Positions 49,956-62,243 of a stretch of DNA of 64,000 bases are shown here, in pieces. The position numbers and the translations under genes are program-made. A model generated the notes under the pieces. It did not search any database and was not told the origin of the DNA. It was given only the letters and a program-made list of their open reading frames with translations. The first letter of the stretch is position 1. Every line of letters begins with the position of its first letter. The DNA comes from Lepidodermella squamata (Eukaryota; Gastrotricha), in NCBI GenBank assembly GCA_047495785.1, contig JBLDXI010000055.1, forward strand, positions 1,674,001 through 1,738,000. Direction: 5' to 3'.

Positions 49956-50202
49956 CACAGAATAAAATATCGACCTATTAATCAAACATAATTTTTTCAT
50001 ATTTCGAGGCTTTTTTCCAATCCGATCGATCACTCAGGCAATATAACAAAGTACAATATATACGCATTTGATATTAATAGCAAAAATACAAGCAAGCTGG
50101 ATATCATCGATTGCAAGAAAGAGCGGATATCAAGATGAAAACCTTACGAAATTGTTTCCAATTTTCGTAACTTTCATTCTTGATGCCAATTAAATACAAA
50201 TT

Positions 50203-50838
50203 CTAGGTGGCTTTCAGTTTTTCGAGGCGTTCCAGCAGGTCTTCACTGTCATTATCCGCCGACGCGGCTGCAGGCTGTTTCGAAGCTGCCGCCATAGGGG
50301 CAGTGGGAAGTTTGGCGTTGAGGTCGATGCCGATTTCATCGAGGACTTGCTTGACCACGGCGTCCTCCGCCTCTTCGTCGCCGTCATCGAGCACCGACTC
50401 GAGCATATCGTCGAGCATTTCTTCCTTCATATCGGCCATTGTCATCGCCTCGCCGAACGAGCGCACCATCGCGGCAGTTTTCGCCGGGTCCATTGCCGCG
50501 TTAACCTTGTGCATGGTTTTTGTTGTCTCGCCCAAAGTTGTCGCCATTTTCTGAGTCGAATATGCCAACTTCGCACTGGTTGCCACCGTGCCTACCTTCG
50601 TGCTCATCTGCACCGTTCGCACGTGCTGTTTCCGAACTTGGACGAGCTGTTTTGCATAAACCGCACAAAGATCCTTCTTGCCCTCTTTCGCAGCTTTCTT
50701 TATTTGAGCCTCAAGTTGCTTCTCAAGCCGTTGCAGTTCATTGGCATCTTTATCCATGTCACGCTGGGCTTTCTTGGTAGACCGTTCCGTATCTCGAACA
50801 GCCTGCTTCGGATCTGTTTTCTGGCCGAAACCGAACAT
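50203..50838 (-). CDS. CHMP2B: CHMP2B, ESCRT-III subunit
   Basis: A single-exon 211-residue ESCRT-III protein of the Vps2 group. The N-terminal basic amphipathic half contains KQLVQVRKQHVRT, the middle MDPAKTAAM, and the C-terminal acidic half DMKEEMLDDMLESVLDDGDEEAED then QVLDEIGIDLNAKL. The VNAAMDP and VLDEIGIDL segments match CHMP2B better than CHMP2A. The tail ends LLERLEKLKAT, an MIT-interacting helix for VPS4. It sits between UNC50 and PSMA1 on the same strand; an AG acceptor-like site (cgcattttag) is about 10 bp before its ATG. Confidence 0.92.
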   Translation of the reverse strand: MFGFGQKTDPKQAVRDTERSTKKAQRDMDKDANELQRLEKQLEAQIKKAAKEGKKDLCAVYAKQLVQVRKQHVRTVQMSTKVGTVATSAKLAYSTQKMATTLGETTKTMHKVNAAMDPAKTAAMVRSFGEAMTMADMKEEMLDDMLESVLDDGDEEAEDAVVKQVLDEIGIDLNAKLPTAPMAAASKQPAAASADNDSEDLLERLEKLKAT

Positions 50839-50995
50839 TTTTAAGGTGGTCTAAAATGCGATAAGTAGGAAATTAATTAATATCACGTTGTGTTATTTTA
50901 TATATTTCACGAAGACCCAAAACGGATAATTTATCGTCAGTTTAGAACGCTGAGACGCAAAAATTTCTCAATATTATAGAAAATTGTTCTTGGTG

Positions 50996-52100
50996 TCAAA
51001 TCCTGTACTGGTAGAAGTCGCACATGATTCGAGTTAGGTTGACGTTGAATGGCGTGGCGATTATGACGAACAGCGCCATTCCACTTAATGGAATGAGTAG
51101 CATCCGGGTGTTCCGCAAAAACGGAATGGCGTTGTAGCCAAGAAACGTGATGTAGATGTAGTACGAGACGGCGACGAACCACAGCAAATTAGAAACAACA
51201 GCAGAAGCAATATACTCCGTCCGGATAACTGAAATTGGCATTGGTTCTCTCAAACCCGGCTCAGAAATGATTTTTGAAGGACTTACATGATAGGAAAAAT
51301 AGCTGGAGAAAATGAAGGACCAAGAGCAGCGGAAACAGCGCATTGAGATGAATGTCGAAGGCATAGCCCCATTCGACGACTAGGTGCCGACTTTCGGCGG
51401 GTCGCAGCCACTGGTTGCAAACGAATCGTAGCAACGTAGCAATTACACATCCGACGCCAATCGCATCAATGAAAACGACCCAGAGAATGAATTCAAGGAA
51501 GCCGACGAAAGATAAACCCAAACCAATAGCAAACCCAATTGAAGACACTGCCGTGCGAAAAAATAATTGTAAAAAACAGCTGAAATTTCTTAATTCGGCT
51601 TACAGCAGAGGAAGGCTGAAAGAAGGACGAGAAATGCAGGATCATCACGGGCCCACTGATTTTTTGTTTCTGAAATGAATTAAAACCAGGATAAATAGGA
51701 CATGGTTTCCAGCATAAAACAGCATACGCTTTCGATAGCTGAAATTGCGGTATACTTTCTGAGGAGCAATGATCAGATAGGCCATTTGCCACGCCGCATA
51801 CTCAAAATCCATGTGTTGATAGCGAAACAAGCGCCTGATATATGTGAAGAATTTCGAGCTGGCATCACCTGGTGCACTGCCTGTACCAATATTCCGCCAT
51901 GAATTTTTGTTGAAAAACGAACTCAAAGCCGCCAGCCCACCCTGTTGACCGGTAGTAGTTGAGTTTTCGAAGGAAAACCGGGTTCGAGATTCCACTCGCA
52001 TTGGCGGGCTTTCAATTCCACTGCCAGAGTATGGCTGCCCTCGTCGCTGACCATACGACGTTGGAGTGTCGGATATGGTTACACCAATCGAGTCAGACAT
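50996..52100 (-). CDS. UNC50: UNC-50 Golgi membrane protein
   Basis: UNC-50 is a five-segment Golgi membrane protein needed for assembly and transport of acetylcholine receptors. Exons 52100-51728, 51669-51604, 51547-51287 and 51228-50996 give 310 residues in frame. Motifs: RRLFRYQHMDFEYAAWQMAYL, PQKVYRNFSYRKQTKNQWARDDPAFL (crossing two exons), LWVVFIDAIGVG, VEWGYAFDIHLNALFPLL, and YYIYITFLGYNAIPFLRNT, ending FYQYRI as in human FYKYRV. The N-terminus is Ser/Gly-rich and longer than usual. It lies 265 bp downstream of the cholinesterase-like gene and 158 bp before CHMP2B. Confidence 0.95.
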
Positions 52101-52363
52101 AAATTATTCGAAAAATATCTAGACAAAGAATCTGGAGTTTATTTTCAAATCATTATAATTTAAAATTGTTGATCGTCGATAAGTCGAATGTATAAAAAGC
52201 AGAACAAAGAGAGAATTGCGTAGATGGAAGTAAAACGCTCACTGGAATCGATTTCTGAGACAAGAAATTCACAACCGCGCGTAAAAAACACAACCTTTCA
52301 GGATTGACATGGTTAGCAAAAACAAAAAATTACAAAACAGCGAAATGGTTATCAGAAAAAAGC

Positions 52364-54683
52364 TCATTTCATGGCAACTGCATAGTAACCTTGCTCTTCC
52401 GCCATTCGGCGTTGTCTCTTGCGGAAGCGCACAAGAGCTATCACCAAAATGCCGATGGCGATCAGAGCAAGGAAAAGAAAAGCACCTAAAACACTGGTCG
52501 CTGCCTGGTACTGGTACAAAGCGATTGGAACTGCATAGGTAGTAGTGACGAAAGGAATCCATTCGACCAACTGCGGGAAGTAGGCGTTCCAAAAGCCGTA
52601 ATGATTCGTCTTGTACTGGTAGACATGATGCGGCCATTCGAACAGCCAAGCCGAAGCGACACGTGACAAATTATAAGGATACCAAGTGAAATTCCAAGTA
52701 GGCCAAGGTTGTTGATTGAGCAGCAATATCGGTGTCGACTGATCATTTGTGGCAAAATTCACCCACGCCGTCATGATGTAGTCGCTAAAGTTGGCGTCTT
52801 TCGGATTATCCCACTGGTAAGCGCTCAGATCAACGAAGAACAAATCAGCTATGGTTCGATTCATCATCGGAAAGCCGAAAACGTAAGGCAACTCGCCACC
52901 ATGAGGCACGCCCATCCACGGAGGCAGAGGCGAAAATTTTGATCGGTAATCAAAAACATAATTGTAGACTTGCCGCGCGGCAGCAGACTGGCCATTAACT
53001 TGAGACTTCAGCAAGGCATCCATTCCAGTACCAAAATAGAAATCCGTGAAAACGTGGATAAGATTCTCGAGTTGAGCGGTGCGATTGTCCGGGTTTGACC
53101 AGTACGTGTACTCGAACTGAATCGAGTTGAGCAATTGTTTGAAGTTGTAGTGGTATGTGCGCGTTTTTGAAACGAATTCGTTGTACACCACCTTGGTAAA
53201 AGTTTCTGTGGTAATATCAATGCCAGTGATATCAGATGAATCTGGAAAGTAGAACAGATTATATGAAAAACCAATCCTGCGAATGAAAAACATACAATTT
53301 TTCAGATAAAATGCGCCCTCGGTTCTTGTCATTCCGCATAAGATCGGAATCTCTTTCCGCATTCCACTTGCACGATAGTTTGCTGGCAAATCATCAAGAA
53401 CGTCTGATTGTTGGTGAACAGTAACAGCCCAAGGTCCAGACCAAGCTCCCCACTGAATATAATTAATACAATCACAGTCAGTAGCTAAAACAATGGCAAG
53501 CTAATGATTTTACCTTCTTTGAAACAGCAAGACCCGCGTTAGCGATATCAAGATCTTTGCGAGCAAATCGTAGACATTCCATCAATTCACTCTGACGATA
53601 ATAAGGACATCCTAAGCGATATCCCAATTCAGATGCATATTCGTGAGGCCTGAATTCTTCAGAAACATAGGACCATATTGCAGTGTCAGCGCCAGACATC
53701 AGAATAGCTTTTTTAAATAGGTCTGAAAGATTCAATGGAAAAAAATCAAAATTAATCGCATCAATCGGAAAGAACTACATACTTCGGCCTCGGGTCAACG
53801 GAGATACCAAAAGGAAGCCGATCAGTGACGCTCCCGAATCATGACCCATTACAGTAACTTTGGAGTAATCTCCTCTGAACTGCTGTATGTTTTCTTGAAT
53901 CCATTCCAGAGCCCTGACAACATCTTTGAAGCCATAATTCCCGACGGCATAGCTGTTTTCCGTGGTTAAAAATCCAAGTGGCCCAAGACGGTAGTTAACA
54001 GTAATGACCATCACGCCATACTGGGCTAAAATGAAACCAGGCCATTGCTGAGCTGCGCCACTATTGAAGTCGCCATTTTCTCCGCCGTGGATGTAAACGA
54101 TGATAGGATAGAGGAAATTTGGTTGATTTTTGTATATCGTCATCTATGAAGTGCATAACAAGAATTAATATTACTAGGAAAATTCGCCATAATGTAAACA
54201 TACGTTAGGCACAAATATGTTGAGATACAGGCAGTCCTCAGATATGTTCATGTAATTCATGTAACCTTTGAACGAGCGTTTGACCCACGTGGGATCTTGA
54301 GGGCAGATTGGACGATAGAGAGATGCATTGTAGCGACCAAGCTTGTTGAACGGATCATCTTTAACCCACGGTTCGGGAGCCATAGGATCACGAAACCTCA
54401 GGGCACCTATCGGGGGTTTCGCATAAGGTATACCGAGGAAGCAATTCATTTCATTGATAACTCGCTCTGCTTGGTCTTTCTTGATGTATCTTGTGTCGTA
54501 CCATTTTTCATATGGAACAGCAAAACCTCGAACTGGCCCATATTGAGTGTCTATGATCCGTTCGAATCGATCGTCGACGCGATAATTGGGCGGCAAGCCG
54601 AATATGTTGCTGAATTGGCCAGAGGAAGGCTCAAAGAAGTACAGAATGGACAAGATAATCAAGCCACATATCTTTAAAACCAT
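52364..54683 (-). CDS. cholinesterase-like adhesion molecule (neuroligin/gliotactin type)
   Basis: Four exons (54683-54204, 54143-53783, 53722-53514, 53452-52364) encode 712 residues in frame. A signal peptide (residues 1-22) is followed by a carboxylesterase fold: FLGIPYAKPPIGALRF, NISEDCLYLNIFVPN, the oxyanion IYIHGG, GVMVITVNYRLGPLGF, and EWIQENIQQFRGD. The nucleophile elbow reads GHDSGA, with Asp where active esterases have Ser. The catalytic His (GVPHGGELPYVFG) is kept. One C-terminal membrane segment (about 672-694) precedes a short basic tail ending YYAVAMK. Loss of the Ser plus the membrane anchor makes an adhesion role, as in gliotactin or neuroligin, more likely than catalysis. I cannot say which subfamily. 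Confidence 0.85.
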
Positions 54684-56193
54684 GGCACTAAAGTAAAACG
54701 GTGAAATGTTAAAAAAATGTAGGCATCTAAGCACATATGAATGCAAAGAATCTCAGAGGCTGTTTGCAATCATTTCGGTTGACAACCACCACGCGAGACC
54801 ACTGATAACTACGTCAAAGTGCTCAGTGATGATAGTGAATCATCGGTGAATCTTGAGATACGAGAATGAGCTCGGGCTAAAAATTGATGAATTATAACCG
54901 TCTACCTTGCGCTTTGATTGGAAAAATCGATCTAGAGTGAATGTAGGTAGATACACCTACCACCTGCTGCCTGCTACCTGCTCAGCAGGAATAGGTTCGG
55001 TTTATAAACGCGTTTTGCTAGTGCTAGAGAGGCGATGATGCTCGAACTTCCCGAAATGAAGGCGCCGCCGATCATCGCAGAAAAGATTCGTTTGGGACCG
55101 CCCTTCTTTGAATAATATTTTTTCACACTTTTTAAATTTAGTTTTTCAGAACGTTTTCATATACATTTATCATTATTAATTGTAAACATATTTTTTATAG
55201 GCAACGCGTGCTTGACGCTCCAAAACATCGGCCCTAAAGGTATCTGGAAGCTACCGAAAACCGTCAGTGGCTGATGAGTAAATCCTTTTACCCTATGTGT
55301 TTTCCTTTTATTTGAATTAATTTCTCTAACGCTTCTGCTGCTACCTACATACCTATTACCACTGTCAGCCTGCGGCCTTTGAAAGTTGACGGGGAACTCC
55401 CCGTGGTTACTGCCCTCGCCTTGTGGCAAGTAACACAGTCTAAACGGAACGATCTGAACGGATCGAAGACGCCCCACGGCAACGGGGAGTTATCCGTCAT
55501 TGCTCCAATAAATTGTGACTTGAATTTTTTATCATGTCCGATGTCTTCCGATTTTCAGGGACCCCAGAGAATGCGCACTTGTTGAATTATGTTTGTTTAG
55601 AATACCGTACGCCTATAGATTAAAGAAGACGGACGGCGCAAAAGCGATCTATTCGATAATTGGCCAAATAATAGTTGGCGCTACTTTTACATCTCTTTTT
55701 CGCTCTCATCCATCGCTGGTTCCTGGTTCTAAGTTTATAGCTTGAATTGCGATGGATCTTTGGACGCATTTTCTCAAGCTTTCAGTGACTGAGCGTTGAA
55801 CAGGAAAAGCAATTAAACTGATTGCGAGTAAGAGGCGTGGGCCTTAGTAGGTTACTTATCTCCCACCATTCGATTTTCCCTTCAAGTTTTACTCGTATTA
55901 AAATTTGATAATTTGATCGTCAGCGTGGCATATTGCTCCCAGCCTCCCAGGAAATGAAATTCTTTCAGTCCCCAGTCGTTTCTATTTTATTTATCTTTTC
56001 CTCCTCAAGTCAAGACGTTTAATATTTCATAGCTTAATGCACATTTAAGTACCGTTAACTGCAGCTTAGAACGAGTATTTTGCCAAAGTGAACCCAGCTC
56101 ATATTTTCAGCCATAAAAACTGAGTGATGTCTTCAGCTAGAATTTTAATCAAATTGCTCAACTGATGAATATTTAAATTGATGCTTAGTTTTC
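54684..56193. other. intergenic, divergent promoters
   Basis: About 1.5 kb between the divergent adhesion-protein and lebercilin genes. It holds a perfect 16-bp hairpin, acggggaactccccgt, at 55389-55404, and a partial copy (acggggagt) at 55482-55490. No protein or RNA gene is supported. Confidence 0.5.
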
Positions 56194-59100
56194 ATGGCGA
56201 ATGACTTTGGATACGATGACGATTTTTTTGACGATGATAACCAGTGGAAGCCATATGGATCCTCATCAAACGCTAATAATGCCCATGTTAACAACGGTGG
56301 CGGAGGCGTCAATAGCAATGACATAGGGTCTAGTAACCGACCTACCAGTCGCGACAAAAATGGCCGGTCTCAAGCTGACAGGCGGTCAGTAAAGAGCAAA
56401 ACTGATTCGCTTCGAAGCGGCTCAAAGCCCTTCGCTAGAGCTACCAAAGCGGCACCTGCTCCTGCGCCTGCCATTGCCAAAGCTCCCACCAAGAAAGTCG
56501 AGACAGAATCCTCAGAGGGTGAAGAGGAGGAAGAAGAGGTTAGCATTGCCTTTTTGCGGTGTTTTTCTTCAAGGACTTTTCTTAACAGGAGGAAGAGGAG
56601 GAAGGGAAGAAATATGCATCAATGCCCAAGTCGAATGGAGCAAATCATAACGGAGTAAAGAAAGAGACGGAAAAATCCGGAACAAAAAACGGAAGACTGA
56701 ACACCCAGATCTCTTATGCGCCTTCAAACTATGAATACGAAGACACTTTTGTTGACGAATCTGTCGTCGGGCATACTCAGTCAGAGCAAGGTAAGGCGCT
56801 ATGATAGTACTAAATCCTCGTTCAAGACAATTTGGACACAGGTCACGCTAAGAAAACAGTGAACTTTCCAAGTAATCTAAGTATAGTCCTCTAGTCATTT
56901 TTTGTTCCTTTTAAGTTGATTCTCCAAAAGTGAAAGCATGCTTCTCTCTCAAATAGTCCCCAGCGGTGTTTTCCATATTTTACGCATTTCCATTAATTTT
57001 AGAGCACCGAAGGAGTCAAATTGCCAAGAATAAGCTGCTCATCCGGAAGCCAAAGCTCCGATCTAAAGGAGATCAAACCGCCTCAACAGAATCCAGTACT
57101 GTTCAAAGGCTCTTATCTGCCAAAAACACCAAGGTTCGTGCTTCGGTTAAAGAGCTCATTAAAGTAGTCAACTTTTTAAATTTTGATTAGATGCACGAAT
57201 ATGTCAATCGGATTCACGAGCTGGAAAATGCGCTGCAGCAAGTCCATCATGAAAATAAACTATTGCAAAGGCTGCAAAAGATCCAAGAGAAAGAAATTAC
57301 TCACTTTCAACATGACCAAGAAGAAATACCTCGACTTATGCAACAACATTCGGCTGAAATGAAGGCTGTCAAAATGATGCTTGATAAAGCTAGGCAGAAG
57401 CATCAAAAGACATGGAAGCGGTTGCTCGAAGTCGAAAATTTACTTCGAGAAGAAAAGCAACGCTCTGAACATCTGCAGCAAATCGTTGACAGTAGAGATT
57501 TGAAGGAAAGATATGACTTGGACCGCAAATTGAGCCAAGCTCAAGAAAGCATCGAGACCAAAGAGAAACGAATTATTGTTAGTTCTTATTTAGCTAATTT
57601 ATAATTGCTTATGCTGAAAAATATTTTTTTTCACAGGAGTTGGAAGCTCACGTTGCACGATTGGAGAAGAACTATTCCAGGCAATTTGGAGCTGAGAAAA
57701 CTAAAGTAAAAGAACTGCAGCTGCTTGTTGAGGATCTGCAGAATCGAAATACCAAGTTGGAATTTTCGCTAAAAGAAAAAGAAAAAGAGCTTTCCATCCG
57801 TGATATTTACCGGCAACGCGCGATTCAAGAGCCCAGAACGCAGCTAGTTCCGGTTGGTGCTGCCGCCTCAACTGCCTCTTCCCCCGGTTTTACTGGGTCC
57901 ACCGGAAACCTCGCGGGCGCCTCGAATCCGCGAAAGCCGCACCCTCCACCGCCTCGTAGGCTACCTCCAACTGAAAATGGGCAAAATTCATCTCGCAAGG
58001 CCACGAAACCTCCGAAGCCACGACCGGCCGTAGCACCTCCTTCAGATGAACAGCACTTCGAACCCCAACAAAACAATCAACCTGCGCCTGAACTTGGCAA
58101 CAGGGGTTTTTTCATCACTCAAATTGAGATGGAAATGGCTGCCAGGGCGCAGGTCAACCAAAGTCTGAACGTCGAATCGGCAGTTGCTGCCTATTCGCCT
58201 CGTGACCCTGCTACCGGGCGGAAAGCCGCAGCTAACAATGACACGCCGAGGGGGAGCGAGCAACGACGTCGCGAGCAAGAGGCCGATATGGACCGGCAAC
58301 TGGCCGCAGAACGGGCGCTGCAGCAAGAAATTCTGCGGAAAGCTGAACAGGAAAAGCAGGAAGCCGATAGAAGGGCTCGCGAGGAGGAAATTAAGCGGTT
58401 AGGCGATATTATGCTTGTTATCCACTTATAATTAACCTTGTTTTTTTCTCTTTTCCAGGCGGCAGCAATTGATGGCCGAGGCAGAAGCGAATCGCTCCCG
58501 TCAAAAGCAAAAAGAGGATGAAGAAAAAAGGCGATTGGAGGAATCGAGTCGCCATAAATCTGAAGCCGAACGTGAAGAACAACGTCGCCGAGAGTAAGTT
58601 TTATTTGTTTGTTTGAAATAATGCGTAAGTAAACACGGCGCATTGCAGAGCGGAAGCCAACGATCGAACCTTGCGCGCTGCTCTTGAGGCTCAGCGGCAG
58701 CAAAGAGCTGACCAGGAGCGGCGGGAAAAACGCGATTGGCAAGGTAAAGCTTGTTTATTCAATTATTCTCAAATATTCTAGCAATTTCTTTGTCGTAGAC
58801 GCGGAGGAGAAGCGTATAAAAGAGCAGGTTTTGGCGAAAACTAATGCTCGAAAGCTTGATTGGCTCAGTCCATCGCCTGACGAAGATGAACCAGCAACTA
58901 ATGACCTTTTAAGCTTTGGAGGCGGAACAAAGCGGAACGGCAATGCGGCTCCTGCTCGTAAGCGCCTCGACCTGCTGTTCAGCGACGATGAAGACGATGG
59001 CGGATTCGGGTCGTCAAAGAATCGAAACGGGCAGAAAAAAGCGCCTGTGGTAAGTTGACGAAAGATTTTATTCATCTCAGTGCAAATATTGACTTCAGGC

Positions 59101-59410
59101 TGTTGAAAAGTTGCACAACGGTCTTCCAACTCATGACGCGAATAAAACTAACGGCAACGGCGGCCGGCCGCGTGCAGGTGCTGGATCAATGGCGCCGTTT
59201 ATGCTGGGTGACACGCGCGACGTCGATGGCGATTTCCTGTTTGCGCCGGCCGGCAACAACAATAGCAACAAAACGAATGGCTATCAGCCGAATCGTGCAG
59301 GTGTCAACAACAAGCCGGCCAATAACAGAACAGGGGGCGGTGGATTTCAACAAACGCACTTGTTTGGCGTCGAATCGCCTGATCCGATTTCCGATTTCGG
59401 GGTTTTATAA
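56194..59410 (+). CDS. LCA5: lebercilin (LCA5)-like ciliary protein
   Basis: Lebercilin is an IFT-associated coiled-coil protein of the cilium base and axoneme. Nine exons (56194-56538, 56589-56790, 57003-57133, 57191-57577, 57637-58394, 58459-58593, 58649-58743, 58799-59049, 59099-59410) join in frame into 871 residues. The lebercilin domain runs from about residue 230 to 420: VQRLLSAKNTK, MHEYVNRIHELENALQQVHHENKLLQRLQ, IPRLMQQHSAEMK, EKRIIELEAHVARLEKNYSRQ, and KEKEKELSIRDIYRQR, all as in LCA5. The N-terminus is acidic and low-complexity. After a Pro-rich middle, a long Glu/Arg-rich helix (REEQRRREAEANDR) is followed by an acidic DEDDGG stretch. Presence of this gene implies cilia or flagella. 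Confidence 0.88.
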
Positions 59411-60893
59411 CCTGTTTTCAGAGATAGGTAGATGTTTCCTTTGTTGTCAAATCGGTCTATCCTAGATGTTGTTGGGAAGTTGATGCTGTAACCCTGAAAT
59501 TTTGCTACTAAGATCTTCGCTGCTGCTATTTTTCGATAAATGTTTGCGTGTTGTTGTTTTTGACTCGTGTGCCAAGAAAATTAAATTTTTTTCTTTTAAC
59601 TGTGATTTCGTCACCCTGCATATTATTATGAAACTTGAACTTTTTTACGGGACATCGTTGTTATTGAATGCATCAAAAGATGTGTAAATCCTTCATTAAT
59701 ATAATATTATTATTTATTGTCGCATTGTTCTGCTACGATTCATCAAAAGTATTAAACATTTGTCAAACAGGTTTTGGGTTGCATTCATGTCTTTTATCCA
59801 GTCATATGGCTACTATATTGATGCGAAGATACGAGAAATATCGCCCTAATTATATTTTTCGCTTTAGTCTAATTTAGCTCGCGTTTTCTATCGGCTGAAG
59901 CAGAGTGACTTGCTTGTCTCAGCGATTGATTTCATCGGAAACCGCGCACGATTTTAATCTTCTCAAAGCTTTTACTTTGCATTTATTATGCGTAAAATCA
60001 TCCGTAAAACGAGTTGTGTTGTTGCTTGCTCTTCTTTACTCATGTCTTATTCATATTATTATCAAAATGGCGGGGATTTTAAACCAGAATTTGCGTACCT
60101 GTATGACTTGATGGAATGTAAAGATGAAGTATTTATTGTGGGAAATGATGAATTACATCGACTATTTACATAATTTCATAACATAAAACATGAAATGATA
60201 TCGTTATGAATTTATTAGCAAAAGATTTCGAAAATAAAAAATGCTGAATTATCACTTGTCTTTGGTTGAGAATTGTGGGGGAAACCGAGCCGAACAGTTC
60301 AAGCTTCCTTTATCAACCGCTTTATTACACGGGTTTGAGGGGGCGATTACGGAACTCATTCGGTTTGGTCTTCCGATGAGTTGAATTACCTGAATCGGCA
60401 TGGTGAATGTATACTGTCTTCTATAAAATTAGACTCATAAAAAGAGCAGTTTTGACATTAGAATATATCGAATTTCGTTCAGCAGGGGCGAGGGGCGGAG
60501 GTGGTTGATGCGTGCCGATTACGTTTGGCTGAATAAAATGATCGTGTTATAACCATCGAATTTTATCGTTCGATTATATCCACGCAATATACACGGATTT
60601 CTTCTGGGAATTCAGGTGCGTATTTTTGGCTCGAAAACTCTCTTGCGTTACCGAGCCATTCGTTGCACTTATCTCGCTAATTTCCATACAAAAGTTTGTT
60701 TCTTCATATATTTCGCATCAATACAATAGATATAAACCCCCAACTTCTGGCATTAGGGTATGCCGGCATTATTCAACTTCCGTAAACGTAGTGAAGCGTA
60801 AAAAAGTGCGGAGGCTTTCATTCGTCTTACATTTTATCGTATTTTTAAAATTGTAGACCGGCAGCTGTCCGTTTAAACGCAAAAATAAGGCAG
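59411..60893. other. intergenic
   Basis: About 1.5 kb of AT-rich sequence after the lebercilin gene, with several poly(A)-like signals (for example aataaa near 60232). The last 100 bp lead into the next gene's first ATG. Nothing else supported. Confidence 0.5.
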
Positions 60894-61773
60894 ATGCTGA
60901 AAGTAACCGCCCGCAAGGCCTCGGTTGGGCTGCTCTCTGCCGCCTTACTACTGACCTGCGTAGATTTGTTGCCAGTTGAACCACCTACGACTAGTTCAAT
61001 TGCTGTCCCTAGTGTCGCGCCAGATGATTCGCCACCCGATGATCTATCGGATGATTCGATCCCCGAAGAGGAGGATATCTTCGAAGACTCCGAAGATACT
61101 AGCTTGCGCAGAAGGCGTGACGCAAGCTTTTTGTTCTACAGACCACGTAGGTTCATCTCTAACCCGTCGGTTCTGCGAAGCGTGGTTCGCCTTCAGCCAC
61201 CAAAAACATACGATTCAAGGCAACAATCAAATGTTTTGCCAGGTCAAAGTCTTGCCGTGATAGAATCGAATCCTATGGAGAACCCGTTCTTCCGCATTCA
61301 CGAGGCAGCTGCCTCACCTGTTGGTGACGAGGAGTACTACCGTCGCCAATTTGACAATGGTAAAACTGCCAATGCGAAATATATTGAAAAAGTCTAACGT
61401 TCATCCTCTGTCTTGTTATTTACACCAGGTGAAACGGATGGGGAAGAATATAAACCAAAGGTGAGTACAATTAGCAGTTGAATTTCCGAAACAATGCTCA
61501 TTTTCTCTTTTTGGTAGGGCGACATTTTCGACGATGAATCATTCGCGCGAACCAGTAAATTCCCCTTTCCGGAATCGCAATATCCTGGTAAATAGCTCAG
61601 TGATTTTCTGTCACATTATTATTTGTGCTTCTTCGCTGTACCCTTGTGCGCTTACCATTCCATTCTCAAAGACAATTAACCGAAATTTGTTATTTTTTTC
61701 AGAATCTGACAGCCGGGAGCGAATAGTCGGCTTCGTGGAAACTATCGAAGATTACATTCCAGATGCTGATTAA
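60894..61773 (+). CDS. predicted secreted protein with dibasic sites
   Basis: Four exons (60894-61359, 61429-61460, 61518-61587, 61703-61773) join in frame into 212 residues. Residues about 8-24 (ASVGLLSAALLLTCVDL) look like a signal peptide. A Pro/Ser/Asp/Glu-rich acidic stretch follows, then LRRRRD, a furin-type site, then YRPRRF and a mixed region, and the protein ends ETIEDYIPDAD. The layout, acidic propeptide then basic cleavage site, suggests a prohormone or a processed extracellular protein, but no Cys pattern or amidation Gly is visible. I do not recognise the family. Confidence 0.6.
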
Positions 61774-62243
61774 ATCTTCACGATTCATAAATTTAAATGT
61801 ATGCGCGATATCTTTTTATTTTCGTCATTTGTCGGCAAAAGCGAAAAAGGCAACATTTTTTGACACACCACAATCTTTATTTAAAAAGTTTTTCTACTTT
61901 TCAAAGTTCAACGTGAATAATTGATCTTCAGTTTTTTTTCCAAAATTCGGTATAAAGCAATAAATTAATACGTTTTCGCAAGTGGTTCCAAAGCTTTTTA
62001 TAGTTGATTGCTATCGGTTTCGATAGCGTGACAACATATAGATTAAAATCGTCGATCAAATGGCATACTTGACACGTGATAATGAAAAGCAAGCCACACC
62101 AAGCATGCCCAATTTTTCGGAATACAAAAATATATAAATATGCACAATCAAGCTTAAATGGAATAAGATTGGCGCTCATCGTGACGTTTCTGAGCTGCTA
62201 AAATAATTTGAAATTCAAAAATATGCTAATTTATACTAATAAT

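Noticed and set aside
49155-49991. Long + strand open frame opposite PSMA1
   Set aside because: It is the antisense of a strongly conserved proteasome exon with GC-rich codons; no family similarity of its own.
55157-55477. Minus-strand open frame of 106 codons
   Set aside because: No family similarity and no splice or start context; treated as intergenic.
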